A stretch of 16,690 bases of DNA from an uncultured Polaribacter sp. (GTDB taxonomy: Bacteria; Bacteroidota; Bacteroidia; Flavobacteriales; Flavobacteriaceae): positions 1 to 16,690 of the forward strand of contig CAJXAS010000018.1 of the NCBI GenBank assembly GCA_913050305.1, given 5' to 3'. The translations under genes were made by a program, and so were the position numbers. Shown here piece by piece: positions 1 to 5,825 of the stretch. The notes under the pieces were generated by a model. That model had not been told where the DNA came from. It did not search any database and saw only the letters and a program-made list of their open reading frames with translations. The stretch's first letter is position 1. Each line of letters starts with the position of its first letter.

Positions 1-18
1 TCTAAATATAGCAAGATT

Positions 19-1641
19 ATGAATGTAAAAGGGAACATTGTAGATATTCTTAATAAAAGAATTTTTAAAGGTGAAGTTGTTACAGAGAATGGACATATTT
101 CGGCTATTCGAGAAGTGAATCACTCAGAAGAAAATTTTATTTTACCCGGCTTTGTAGATGCACATATTCATATAGAAAGCTCTATGTTAGTGCCTTCTGA
201 ATTTGCTAAAATTGCTGTTGTACACGGAACGGTAGCTACGGTTTCTGATCCGCATGAAATTGCCAATGTTTTAGGATTAAAAGGAGTTGATTTTATGATT
301 GAAAACGGAAAGAAAGTTCCGCTGAAATTCAATTTTGGAGCACCAAGTTGTGTGCCTGCAACCTCTTTTGAAAGTGCTGGTGCAATTATTGATGCTGATG
401 ATATTAAGTTGATGATGGAAAATCCTGATATCAAATATTTAGCAGAAATGATGAACTACCCAGGTGTTTTATTTGATGATGAAGAGGTGCTTAAAAAGAT
501 TCAACATTCAAAAAACAACAATAAACCAATTGATGGTCACGCTCCAGGTTTAAGAGGCGATGATGTTACTAAATACATTGCTGCTGGCATTTCTACAGAT
601 CATGAGTGTTTTACTTTTGATGAAGCATTAGAGAAGTTGCAAAAAGGAATGAAGGTACTTATTAGAGAAGGAAGTGCAGCTAAGAATTTTGAAGCCTTAA
701 TAGCTTTATTACCAGAATATTTCGAAAATATGATGTTTTGTTCAGATGATAAACATCCAGATGATTTATTGTTAGGGCATATAAATCAATTATGTGAAAG
801 AGCAGTAGCAAAAGGAATTGACGTCTTTAAAGTGTTGCAAGCAGCTTGTGTGAACCCAGTAAAACATTATAATTTAGAGGTTGGTTTGTTGCAAAAAGGA
901 GATGCTGCAGATTTTATTTTGGTTGATAATTTAAAGAACTTTAATGTTTTAGAAACCTACATTAATGGAGAATTGGTGGCTAAAAACGGCAAAAGTTTTG
1001 TAAAATCTGTTCCTTTTGAAATCTTGAATAATTTTAATACGGATAAAAAGAAAGTAGCAGATTTTAGATTTGAATCTTCAGCAAATAAAATTAGAGTCAT
1101 TGAGGCTTTAGATGGAGAATTGGTAACCAATCAAATTGAAGCAGCTTCATTAATTGTTGATGGAAATTTAGTTTCTAATACGGCAACTGATGTCTTAAAA
1201 ATGACGGTTGTAAATCGGTATAAAAATGAAGCACCCGCAATTGCGTTTATTAAAAATTTCGGAATTAAAGAAGGCGCCATTGCAAGCTCTGTTGGGCATG
1301 ATTCTCATAATATTATTGCCATTGGGGTTTCTGATGAAGCAATTTGTAAAGCTGTAAATTTAATTATAGAAAATAGTGGAGGCGTTTGTGCTGTAAATAA
1401 TCTTGAAGAAAAAATAGTCTCTTTGCCAGTTGCAGGAATTATGTCTAATTTATCTGCTGAAGAGATTGGCAAAGCATATGCAGCTTTAGATGCGATGGCA
1501 AAGAAAATGGGTAGCAAACTAAGAGCGCCTTATATGAGTTTATCTTTTATGGCCCTATTGGTAATTCCTTCTTTAAAATTGTCAGACAAAGGTTTGTTTG
1601 ATGGAACTTCTTTTAAATTTACGTCGTTGGAAGTGCTATAA
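19..1641 (+). CDS. ade: Adenine deaminase
   Basis: Metal-dependent amidohydrolase that converts adenine to hypoxanthine and ammonia in cytoplasmic purine salvage. Seen in the 540-residue product: the N-terminal strand of the composite beta domain, the metal-binding HxH at residues 49-51 in GFVDAHIHIESSM, further metal ligand candidates H174 (DGHAPGL) and H195 (STDHECF), the catalytic-type CSDDKHPDD at 241-249, and the adenine-deaminase-specific C-terminal region with GHDSHN at 426-431. Length fits AdeC/Ade-type enzymes (roughly 540-600 residues). ATG 19 is chosen because the following MNVKGNIVDILN matches the usual family N-terminus; the frame stays open to the window edge, so a slightly earlier start cannot be excluded. 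It converges with the pseudouridine synthase gene and has no functional link with the dcw genes. Promoter lies outside the window. Confidence 0.95.
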   Translation: MNVKGNIVDILNKRIFKGEVVTENGHISAIREVNHSEENFILPGFVDAHIHIESSMLVPSEFAKIAVVHGTVATVSDPHEIANVLGLKGVDFMIENGKKVPLKFNFGAPSCVPATSFESAGAIIDADDIKLMMENPDIKYLAEMMNYPGVLFDDEEVLKKIQHSKNNNKPIDGHAPGLRGDDVTKYIAAGISTDHECFTFDEALEKLQKGMKVLIREGSAAKNFEALIALLPEYFENMMFCSDDKHPDDLLLGHINQLCERAVAKGIDVFKVLQAACVNPVKHYNLEVGLLQKGDAADFILVDNLKNFNVLETYINGELVAKNGKSFVKSVPFEILNNFNTDKKKVADFRFESSANKIRVIEALDGELVTNQIEAASLIVDGNLVSNTATDVLKMTVVNRYKNEAPAIAFIKNFGIKEGAIASSVGHDSHNIIAIGVSDEAICKAVNLIIENSGGVCAVNNLEEKIVSLPVAGIMSNLSAEEIGKAYAALDAMAKKMGSKLRAPYMSLSFMALLVIPSLKLSDKGLFDGTSFKFTSLEVL

Positions 1642-1654
1642 GTTAAGTTGGTCT

Positions 1655-1702
1655 ATTTAATGTCTGGTCGCAAACATAACAACATTAAATGTGTTTTTTT
1701 TT
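1655..1702 (+). terminator. Probable intrinsic terminator of ade
   Basis: Fourteen bases after the ade stop there is a perfect 9-base inverted repeat, ATTTAATGT at 1655-1663 and ACATTAAAT at 1682-1690, enclosing an 18-base loop. It is followed after three bases by nine consecutive T (1694-1702). The stem is AT-rich and the loop long, so it is weaker than a textbook terminator, but position and T-tract fit termination of ade. Confidence 0.55.
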
Positions 1703-1810
1703 GCGCCCTTATCATTTATTTTTAATCGATTGATGCTAAGGCATCACCTTATAAAAAGTAACTGAAAATGACATCAAAAATTATAAAAATCGTCTGTTTA
1801 CGACCAGGCA
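1661..1810. repeat. 150-base element with inverted ends and flanking direct repeat (MITE-like candidate)
   Basis: The ends form an imperfect 15-base inverted repeat: TGTCTGGTCGCAAAC at 1661-1675 and GTTTACGACCAGGCA at 1796-1810, matching at 13 of 15 positions, with TG...CA outer ends. Immediately outside lie CTATTTAA (1653-1660) and CTATTTAG (1811-1818), a direct repeat of 7 identical bases that resembles a target-site duplication. Inside is a small hairpin, TGATGC at 1731-1736 with GCATCA at 1741-1746 around a 4-base loop. No coding capacity. This is the layout of a miniature inverted-repeat element, but one copy cannot prove mobility. It sits three bases beyond the stop of the pseudouridine synthase gene and overlaps the proposed ade terminator, so it may instead be a transcript-end structure. 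Confidence 0.35.
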
Positions 1811-1820
1811 CTATTTAGTT

Positions 1821-2507
1821 TTAACTACATGCATTCCAAATAATATCATTTGGTGTGGGTGCAGTAATTGCTATTTCTTCTTTAGAAACTGGGTGTATAA
1901 ACTTTATTTTTCGGGCGTGTAAACTAATGCTTCCATCTTTGTTAGAACGCGGAAAACCGTACTTTAAATCTCCTTTTATAGCACTACCAATATAAGATAA
2001 TTGTGTTCTAATTTGATGATGCCTGCCTGTTTCTAAATCAATTTCAATTAAAAAATAATTCTCTAATTTTTTAATGATATTGTAGTGCAGGATAGCTTTC
2101 TTACTTCCTTCAATTTCTTTCTTGTAGACAAAAGATTTGTTCTTTTTTGTGTCTTTTTTTAAAAAATTAGTAAGGGTGTCTCTAGTTGCTTTTGGCGCAT
2201 TTTTTACAAGTGCCCAATAGGTTTTGTTAATTGTCTTTTCGCGTAACATTTTATTTAAACGCTCTAAAGCTTTAGAGGTTCTTGCAAAAATTACGATTCC
2301 AGAAGTAGGCCTGTCTAATCGATGCACGGTGCCAATAAAAACCAGACCAGGTTTATTGTATTTATCTTTTACGTACTCCTTAACAACATCACTTAACGGT
2401 TTATCGCCTGTTTTATCACCTTGGGTAATATCACCAGCCCTTTTGTTTACAATAATGATGTGATTGTCTTCAAATAAAACTTGTAAATTTTCTTTTGTGG
2501 AGTTCAT
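1821..2507 (-). CDS. RluA-family RNA pseudouridine synthase
   Basis: Isomerises specific uridines in structured RNA (rRNA or tRNA) to pseudouridine. The 228-residue product starts directly with the catalytic fold (LFEDNHIIIVNKRAG, residues 11-25) and has no N-terminal S4 RNA-binding domain. The hallmark motif HRLDRPTSG lies at 62-70, with D65 the catalytic aspartate. The late motif GRHHQIR and the strand around SLHARKIKF are also typical. It is on the short side for RluA enzymes, as expected without S4. It is the last gene of the minus-strand group, 36 bases after engB, with no recognisable promoter of its own, so probably cotranscribed. The exact RNA target (23S, 16S or tRNA) cannot be read from the sequence, so no gene symbol is given. 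Confidence 0.93.
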   Translation of the reverse strand: MNSTKENLQVLFEDNHIIIVNKRAGDITQGDKTGDKPLSDVVKEYVKDKYNKPGLVFIGTVHRLDRPTSGIVIFARTSKALERLNKMLREKTINKTYWALVKNAPKATRDTLTNFLKKDTKKNKSFVYKKEIEGSKKAILHYNIIKKLENYFLIEIDLETGRHHQIRTQLSYIGSAIKGDLKYGFPRSNKDGSISLHARKIKFIHPVSKEEIAITAPTPNDIIWNACS

Positions 2508-2524
2508 AGCACATTTTAATACTA

Positions 2525-2542
2525 CTTTAGATAGGTCTAAAG
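2525..2542 (-). other. Hairpin at the engB/pseudouridine synthase junction
   Basis: A perfect 7-base stem, CTTTAGA (2525-2531) with TCTAAAG (2536-2542), encloses a 4-base loop just after the engB stop codon (2544-2546). No T-tract follows in the direction of transcription, so it is not a standard terminator. It could be an RNA-stability or processing element between the two genes. Confidence 0.4.
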
Positions 2543-2543
2543 G

Positions 2544-3155
2544 TTATTTAAAATCTTTAGCAACATCTTGGTTTACACCATCAATAAAATCTAAAAATTC
2601 TTTTCTACCTAAGCCTGTAGAAGATGAGGTTAAAAATGATGTTGGTAATGTTTGCCAAAATTGTAATAATTTCTTCTTGTAAGAAGTAATTTGTTTATTT
2701 AGTTTAGAGCTTCCAAGTTTGTCTGCTTTTGTAAAAACAATACAAAACGGAATTTGGTTTTCACCTAAAAACTGCATAAAATCTAGATCTATTTTTTGAG
2801 GATCATGTCTTGAATCTATCAATACAAAAGTACATACTAATTGCTCTCTTTCTTTAAAATAATTTTCTATAAAATATTGAAAAATTACTCTTTTCTTTTT
2901 AGAAACTGAAGCATAACCATAGCCAGGTAGATCTACTAAAAACCACTCTTCATTTACTTTAAAGTGATTTATAAGCTGTGTTTTTCCTGGTTTTCCAGAA
3001 ATTTTAGCTAAATCTTTCCGCTCCATTAACATGTTAATTAATGAAGATTTACCAACATTAGAACGTCCTATAAAGGCGTATTCTGGCATTCTTTCTGGCG
3101 GCGCTTTGGTAACATTACTGTTACTCATTATAAACTCTGCTGACTTAATTTTCAT
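2544..3155 (-). CDS. engB: Ribosome biogenesis GTPase EngB (YsxC/YihA)
   Basis: Small essential GTPase of the TrmE-Era-EngA-EngB family that helps assemble the large ribosomal subunit. With the start used here the protein has 203 residues. GTPase motifs are in order: G1 P-loop GRSNVGKS at 30-37, the G2 region GKPGKTQ at 54-60, G3 DLPGYGYA at 75-82, G4 TKAD at 142-145, and a G5-like TSSS near the C-terminus. The ATG at 3155 is preferred because MKIKSAEFIMSNSNV resembles the usual family N-terminus and leaves a 4-base gap to the upstream gene. An in-frame ATG at 3176 would add seven unconserved residues and overlap the hydrolase gene by 17 bases. It lies in a probable operon with the hydrolase (upstream) and the pseudouridine synthase (downstream). 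Confidence 0.95.
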   Translation of the reverse strand: MKIKSAEFIMSNSNVTKAPPERMPEYAFIGRSNVGKSSLINMLMERKDLAKISGKPGKTQLINHFKVNEEWFLVDLPGYGYASVSKKKRVIFQYFIENYFKEREQLVCTFVLIDSRHDPQKIDLDFMQFLGENQIPFCIVFTKADKLGSSKLNKQITSYKKKLLQFWQTLPTSFLTSSSTGLGRKEFLDFIDGVNQDVAKDFK

Positions 3156-3159
3156 TAGA

Positions 3160-3924
3160 TTATATGTTTCTAGCAATCAGCCATTTGTGAAGAATTGTAT
3201 TGAATTCTAAAGGTGTCTCCATCATTGCAGCGTGCCCACATTTGTCAATCCAAAATAAATCAGAATTAGGTAAAATTTTATTAAAATCTACAGCAACTTC
3301 TGGAGGAGTTACAACATCTTGTTTTCCCCAAATTAAGCAGGTTGGTTGTTTCATTGCAGGTAAGTCAGCCGACATATTGTGTCTAATAGCGCTTTTTGCA
3401 ATTGCTAAAGTTCTTATTACAGAACTTCTATCATTTACTATTTTAAAAACATCATCCACCATTTCTTTCGTTCCAATAGCTGGATCATAAAAGACGCCTT
3501 GTGTTTTTTCTTTGATATATTCATAGTTTCCTCTTTTTGGGAAACTATCTCCCATAGCTTTTTCATATAAACCAGAACTTCCGGTTAAGACTAGTGCTTT
3601 AACTTGTTCTTGATTGTGTTTTGTGAAATACAAAGCAATATGACCACCTAGAGAATTACCTAATAAGATAGCGCTATTTACTTTTTTATGCTCCATAAAT
3701 TCTTTTAGAAACCCAGCTAAACTTTTAACGTTGGTTTGTAAAAGAGGAAGGGAGTAAAGGGGTAGTTCTGGGATTAATACTTTGTAACCATTTTCGGAAA
3801 AATGTTTAAAGGTATCACCAAAATTACTTAGGGCGCCCATTAAACCATGTAAAATAATAATAACAGGTCCTTCACCCGCTTCTGCATATGTAAATTTCCC
3901 TTCGGTTTTCAACTGGTCAATCAT
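3160..3924 (-). CDS. Alpha/beta-fold hydrolase
   Basis: Serine hydrolase of the alpha/beta fold, 254 residues, substrate unknown. Visible elements: the oxyanion-hole segment HGLMG at 26-30, the nucleophile elbow GNSLGG at 89-94 with S91, the acid candidate D203 in WGKQDVVTP, and the catalytic histidine H231 in DKCGHAAMMETP. A lid or cap region spans roughly 120-190. There is no signal peptide, so it should be cytoplasmic. The overall pattern resembles small esterases and C-C-bond hydrolases, but I cannot assign a reaction. It is first in the minus-strand operon ahead of engB and is transcribed away from mraZ. In my recollection this gene plus engB often sits next to mraZ in flavobacteria, which would make the linkage conserved rather than recent. 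Confidence 0.9.
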   Translation of the reverse strand: MIDQLKTEGKFTYAEAGEGPVIIILHGLMGALSNFGDTFKHFSENGYKVLIPELPLYSLPLLQTNVKSLAGFLKEFMEHKKVNSAILLGNSLGGHIALYFTKHNQEQVKALVLTGSSGLYEKAMGDSFPKRGNYEYIKEKTQGVFYDPAIGTKEMVDDVFKIVNDRSSVIRTLAIAKSAIRHNMSADLPAMKQPTCLIWGKQDVVTPPEVAVDFNKILPNSDLFWIDKCGHAAMMETPLEFNTILHKWLIARNI

Positions 3925-3948
3925 CGTTCAATTCATTTTACGTAATGG

Positions 3949-3956
3949 CAAATGTA
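3949..3956 (-). promoter_or_regulatory. Putative -7 promoter element for the hydrolase-engB-pseudouridine synthase operon
   Basis: On the minus strand 3956-3949 reads TACATTTG, an exact match to the Bacteroidota -7 consensus TAnnTTTG. It lies 24 bases upstream of the hydrolase ATG, giving a short leader. I see no clear TTG at the -33 distance, so the assignment rests on the -7 match and position. Confidence 0.5.
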
Positions 3957-4011
3957 ATTCTTTTTTATAACATAATTCTCGTTTTACTAAATCACTCGAA
4001 ATCATATTTTG

Positions 4012-4061
4012 AGACTAGTCTTGTCTGCAATTGGTGCAGAAAAGCAATAAGTTGTTAACAA
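4012..4061. promoter_or_regulatory. Cluster of three palindromes upstream of the MraZ operator
   Basis: Within 50 bases of the divergent control region are three symmetric sites: AGACTAGTCT (4012-4021, perfect palindrome), TCTGCA-N5-TGCAGA (4024-4040, perfect 6-base arms), and TTGTTAACAA (4052-4061, perfect palindrome). The last directly abuts the MraZ repeats. No T-tract follows, so they are not terminators. They resemble protein-binding sites for dimeric regulators, but I cannot name a factor. Confidence 0.35.
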
Positions 4062-4090
4062 TGTGGTAAAAAGTGGTAAGAAGTGGTAAA
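4061..4090 (+). promoter_or_regulatory. MraZ operator: three tandem 10-base repeats
   Basis: Three contiguous direct repeats of period 10: ATGTGGTAAA (4061-4070), AAGTGGTAAG (4071-4080), AAGTGGTAAA (4081-4090), sharing the core GTGGTAA. Known MraZ operators are tandem short G-rich boxes (TGGG-type in Escherichia coli, AAAGTG-type in Mollicutes) repeating every 10 bases upstream of mraZ, so these repeats fit well. They end 7 bases before the candidate -7 element and cover the space where a -33 element would lie. Confidence 0.8.
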
Positions 4091-4097
4091 ATTTATA

Positions 4098-4105
4098 TAT
4101 TTTTG
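4098..4105 (+). promoter_or_regulatory. Putative -7 promoter element of the dcw cluster
   Basis: TATTTTTG at 4098-4105 matches the Bacteroidota -7 consensus TAnnTTTG. A transcription start near 4111-4113 would give a leader of under 20 bases to the GTG at 4130. No TTG occurs at the usual -33 spacing; that stretch is occupied by the MraZ repeats. Confidence 0.5.
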
Positions 4106-4129
4106 ATATCTATAAAAACTTATTTATTC

Positions 4130-4597
4130 GTGATAAATTTAATTGGCACATATGAATGCAAGGCAGATGCGAAAGGCAGGGTGATGTTCTCATCTGCGCT
4201 TAAAAAGCAGTTGCAACCAATTATAAATGAGGGATTTGTAATAAAAAGAGCTGTTTTTCAACCTTGCTTAGAATTGTATTCTATGGAAGAGTGGAGTTTA
4301 ATGATGGTTAAAGTTAATAAGCTGAATAAGTTTGTTAAAAAGAACAATGATTTTATTAGAAGATTTACAGCAGGTGTAAAAATCGTTGAATTTGATGCTG
4401 CGGGTAGGGTTTTAATTCCTAAAGATTTATCTGAGTTCGCTGGAATAAAAAAACAAGTTGTTTTGTCTTCTGCGTTGAATATCATAGAAATTTGGGATAA
4501 AGAGAACTATGAAAAGGCAATTGATGATGCTGCTTTAGATTTCGCTGATTTAGCGGAAGAGGTAATGGGAAATACAGAATTAGATGAATTATCATAG
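4130..4597 (+). CDS. mraZ: Transcriptional regulator MraZ
   Basis: DNA-binding regulator of the dcw cluster, forming ring-shaped oligomers through paired SpoVT-AbrB-like domains. The 155-residue product has the two expected half-repeats: GTYECKADAKGRV near 6-18 and EFDAAGRVLIPKDL near 87-100, each with the DxxGR signature. Length fits the family. The start is GTG 4130, giving MINLIGTYECK, the standard flavobacterial opening. An in-frame GTG at 4073 would add 19 unconserved residues and lies within the operator repeats, so it is rejected. It is first in the cluster and overlaps rsmH by 14 bases. Autoregulation through the repeats at 4061-4090 is inferred from the family. Confidence 0.93.
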   Translation: MINLIGTYECKADAKGRVMFSSALKKQLQPIINEGFVIKRAVFQPCLELYSMEEWSLMMVKVNKLNKFVKKNNDFIRRFTAGVKIVEFDAAGRVLIPKDLSEFAGIKKQVVLSSALNIIEIWDKENYEKAIDDAALDFADLAEEVMGNTELDELS

Positions 4598-5489
4598 TCC
4601 AGTTTTATTAAAAGAAAGTATAGACGCTTTAGCGATTAAAGAAGATGGTGTCTATGTAGATGTTACGTTTGGTGGTGGCGGTCATTCAAGGGAGATTTTG
4701 AGTAGACTTGGTGAAAACGGAAGGTTGTTTGGTTTTGATCAAGATCCAGATGCATTAGAGAATGTAATTGATGATGCTCGTTTTACTCTGATTCCAGAGA
4801 ATTTTAGATATATCTCAAGATTTCTGAGGTTTAACGGTGTGAAGAAAGTAGACGGAGTTTTAGCAGATTTAGGTGTTTCTTCTCATCAATTTGACGAGGG
4901 GGAAAGAGGTTTTTCTACTCGTTTTGACGGTGACTTAGATATGAGAATGAATCAGAAATCTAAAATTTCTGCAAAGGAAGTTATTAGCAGTTACTCTGAA
5001 GAAAAATTAGCAGAGATCTTATTTTTATATGGTGATTTAAGGAACTCAAGAAACATAGCTAAAACAATTGTAGAAAAAAGACAAGAAGAAAAAATTGAAA
5101 CAAGTTTTCAGTTAAAAGAGGCCCTACAAAAATATTTACCGAATGCGGTAGAGCATAAAATATTAGCACAAATATTTCAAGCCATTAGAATTGAGGTAAA
5201 TGAAGAATTAGAGGTATTGAAGGAGTTTCTTCTGCAAATGCCAAATTTATTAAATAAAGAAGGACGGTTAAGTGTTATTTCCTATCATTCTTTAGAAGAT
5301 AGATTAGTAAAAAGATTTATTAGAACAGGTTTATTTGTTGGTGAACCAGAAAAAGATGTTTTTGGAAATGTAGAAGTTCCGATGGAGAAAGTAGGAAAGT
5401 TGATAGTGCCAAAAGCAGCCGAAATAAAAGTAAATAATAGATCTAGAAGCGCAAAACTTAGAATTGCTACTCTAAAAAGGAAAAAGTAA
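4584..5489 (+). CDS. rsmH: 16S rRNA (cytosine-1402 N4)-methyltransferase RsmH (MraW)
   Basis: S-adenosylmethionine-dependent enzyme that N4-methylates C1402 (E. coli numbering) in the ribosomal decoding centre. The 301-residue product shows the family opening HSPVLLKES (4-12), the SAM-binding loop FGGGGHS at 29-35, the acidic FDQDP at 51-55, ADLGVSSHQFD at 94-104, the family motif RIEVNEEL at 202-209 and YHSLEDR at 234-240. Length is normal. The ATG lies inside the end of mraZ in another frame (14-base overlap), suggesting translational coupling. It is followed 4 bases later by the ftsL-like gene. Confidence 0.97.
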   Translation: MNYHSPVLLKESIDALAIKEDGVYVDVTFGGGGHSREILSRLGENGRLFGFDQDPDALENVIDDARFTLIPENFRYISRFLRFNGVKKVDGVLADLGVSSHQFDEGERGFSTRFDGDLDMRMNQKSKISAKEVISSYSEEKLAEILFLYGDLRNSRNIAKTIVEKRQEEKIETSFQLKEALQKYLPNAVEHKILAQIFQAIRIEVNEELEVLKEFLLQMPNLLNKEGRLSVISYHSLEDRLVKRFIRTGLFVGEPEKDVFGNVEVPMEKVGKLIVPKAAEIKVNNRSRSAKLRIATLKRKK

Positions 5490-5493
5490 TAAG

Positions 5494-5823
5494 ATGTCTA
5501 AAATTAAAAAAAGTGTGTACGGCTTTTTAAGAGGAAGTTTCCTTACAGATGAGTCTGCTTTTAAAAATTGGCGCATTATTATTTTTGTGGTTGGACTGTT
5601 ATTGGTAATGATTTCTAGTTCGCACAAATCAGATCAGAAAGTAATAAAAATTGCGGAATTAAATAAGTTGAAGCGAGAATTAAGAGCAGAGTATATAGAT
5701 ACTGGTACTATTTTAATGAGAATGAAAATGGAGTCTAGTATTCGAGAGAAAGCAATATCTCGAGGTTTAAGACCTTCAGAAACCCCACCAAAAAAAATAA
5801 AAGTAACTTATAAAGACAATTAA
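5494..5823 (+). CDS. ftsL: FtsL-like divisome membrane protein
   Basis: Short bitopic protein of 109 residues: a basic cytoplasmic tail (1-26), one hydrophobic segment at about 27-43 (RIIIFVVGLLLVMI), then a charged heptad-like region (about 45-90) suited to a coiled coil. This topology and the position between rsmH and ftsI are those of FtsL, which pairs with the FtsB and FtsQ partners to activate FtsW-FtsI. Sequence similarity to proteobacterial FtsL is not visible to me; the call rests on size, topology and gene order, plus recollection of a Bacteroidota FtsL-like family in this slot. The region around REKAISRGLRPS (83-94) resembles the conserved C-terminal part of FtsL. It ends 2 bases before the ftsI start. 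Confidence 0.8.
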   Translation: MSKIKKSVYGFLRGSFLTDESAFKNWRIIIFVVGLLLVMISSSHKSDQKVIKIAELNKLKRELRAEYIDTGTILMRMKMESSIREKAISRGLRPSETPPKKIKVTYKDN

Positions 5824-5825
5824 AA

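Noticed and set aside
1731..1746. TGATGC/GCATCA hairpin as a terminator for the pseudouridine synthase gene
   Set aside because: The stem is only 6 bases and no T-tract follows on the minus strand; kept only as an internal feature of the repeat element.
4005..4011. TATTTTG as an alternative -7 element for mraZ
   Set aside because: It is one base short of TAnnTTTG and would leave a leader of over 100 bases through the operator; the exact match at 4098 is better.
4073..4129. Longer mraZ starting at GTG 4073
   Set aside because: The extra 19 residues are unlike the family, the codon lies inside the MraZ repeats, and the candidate -7 element (4098-4105) lies downstream of it.
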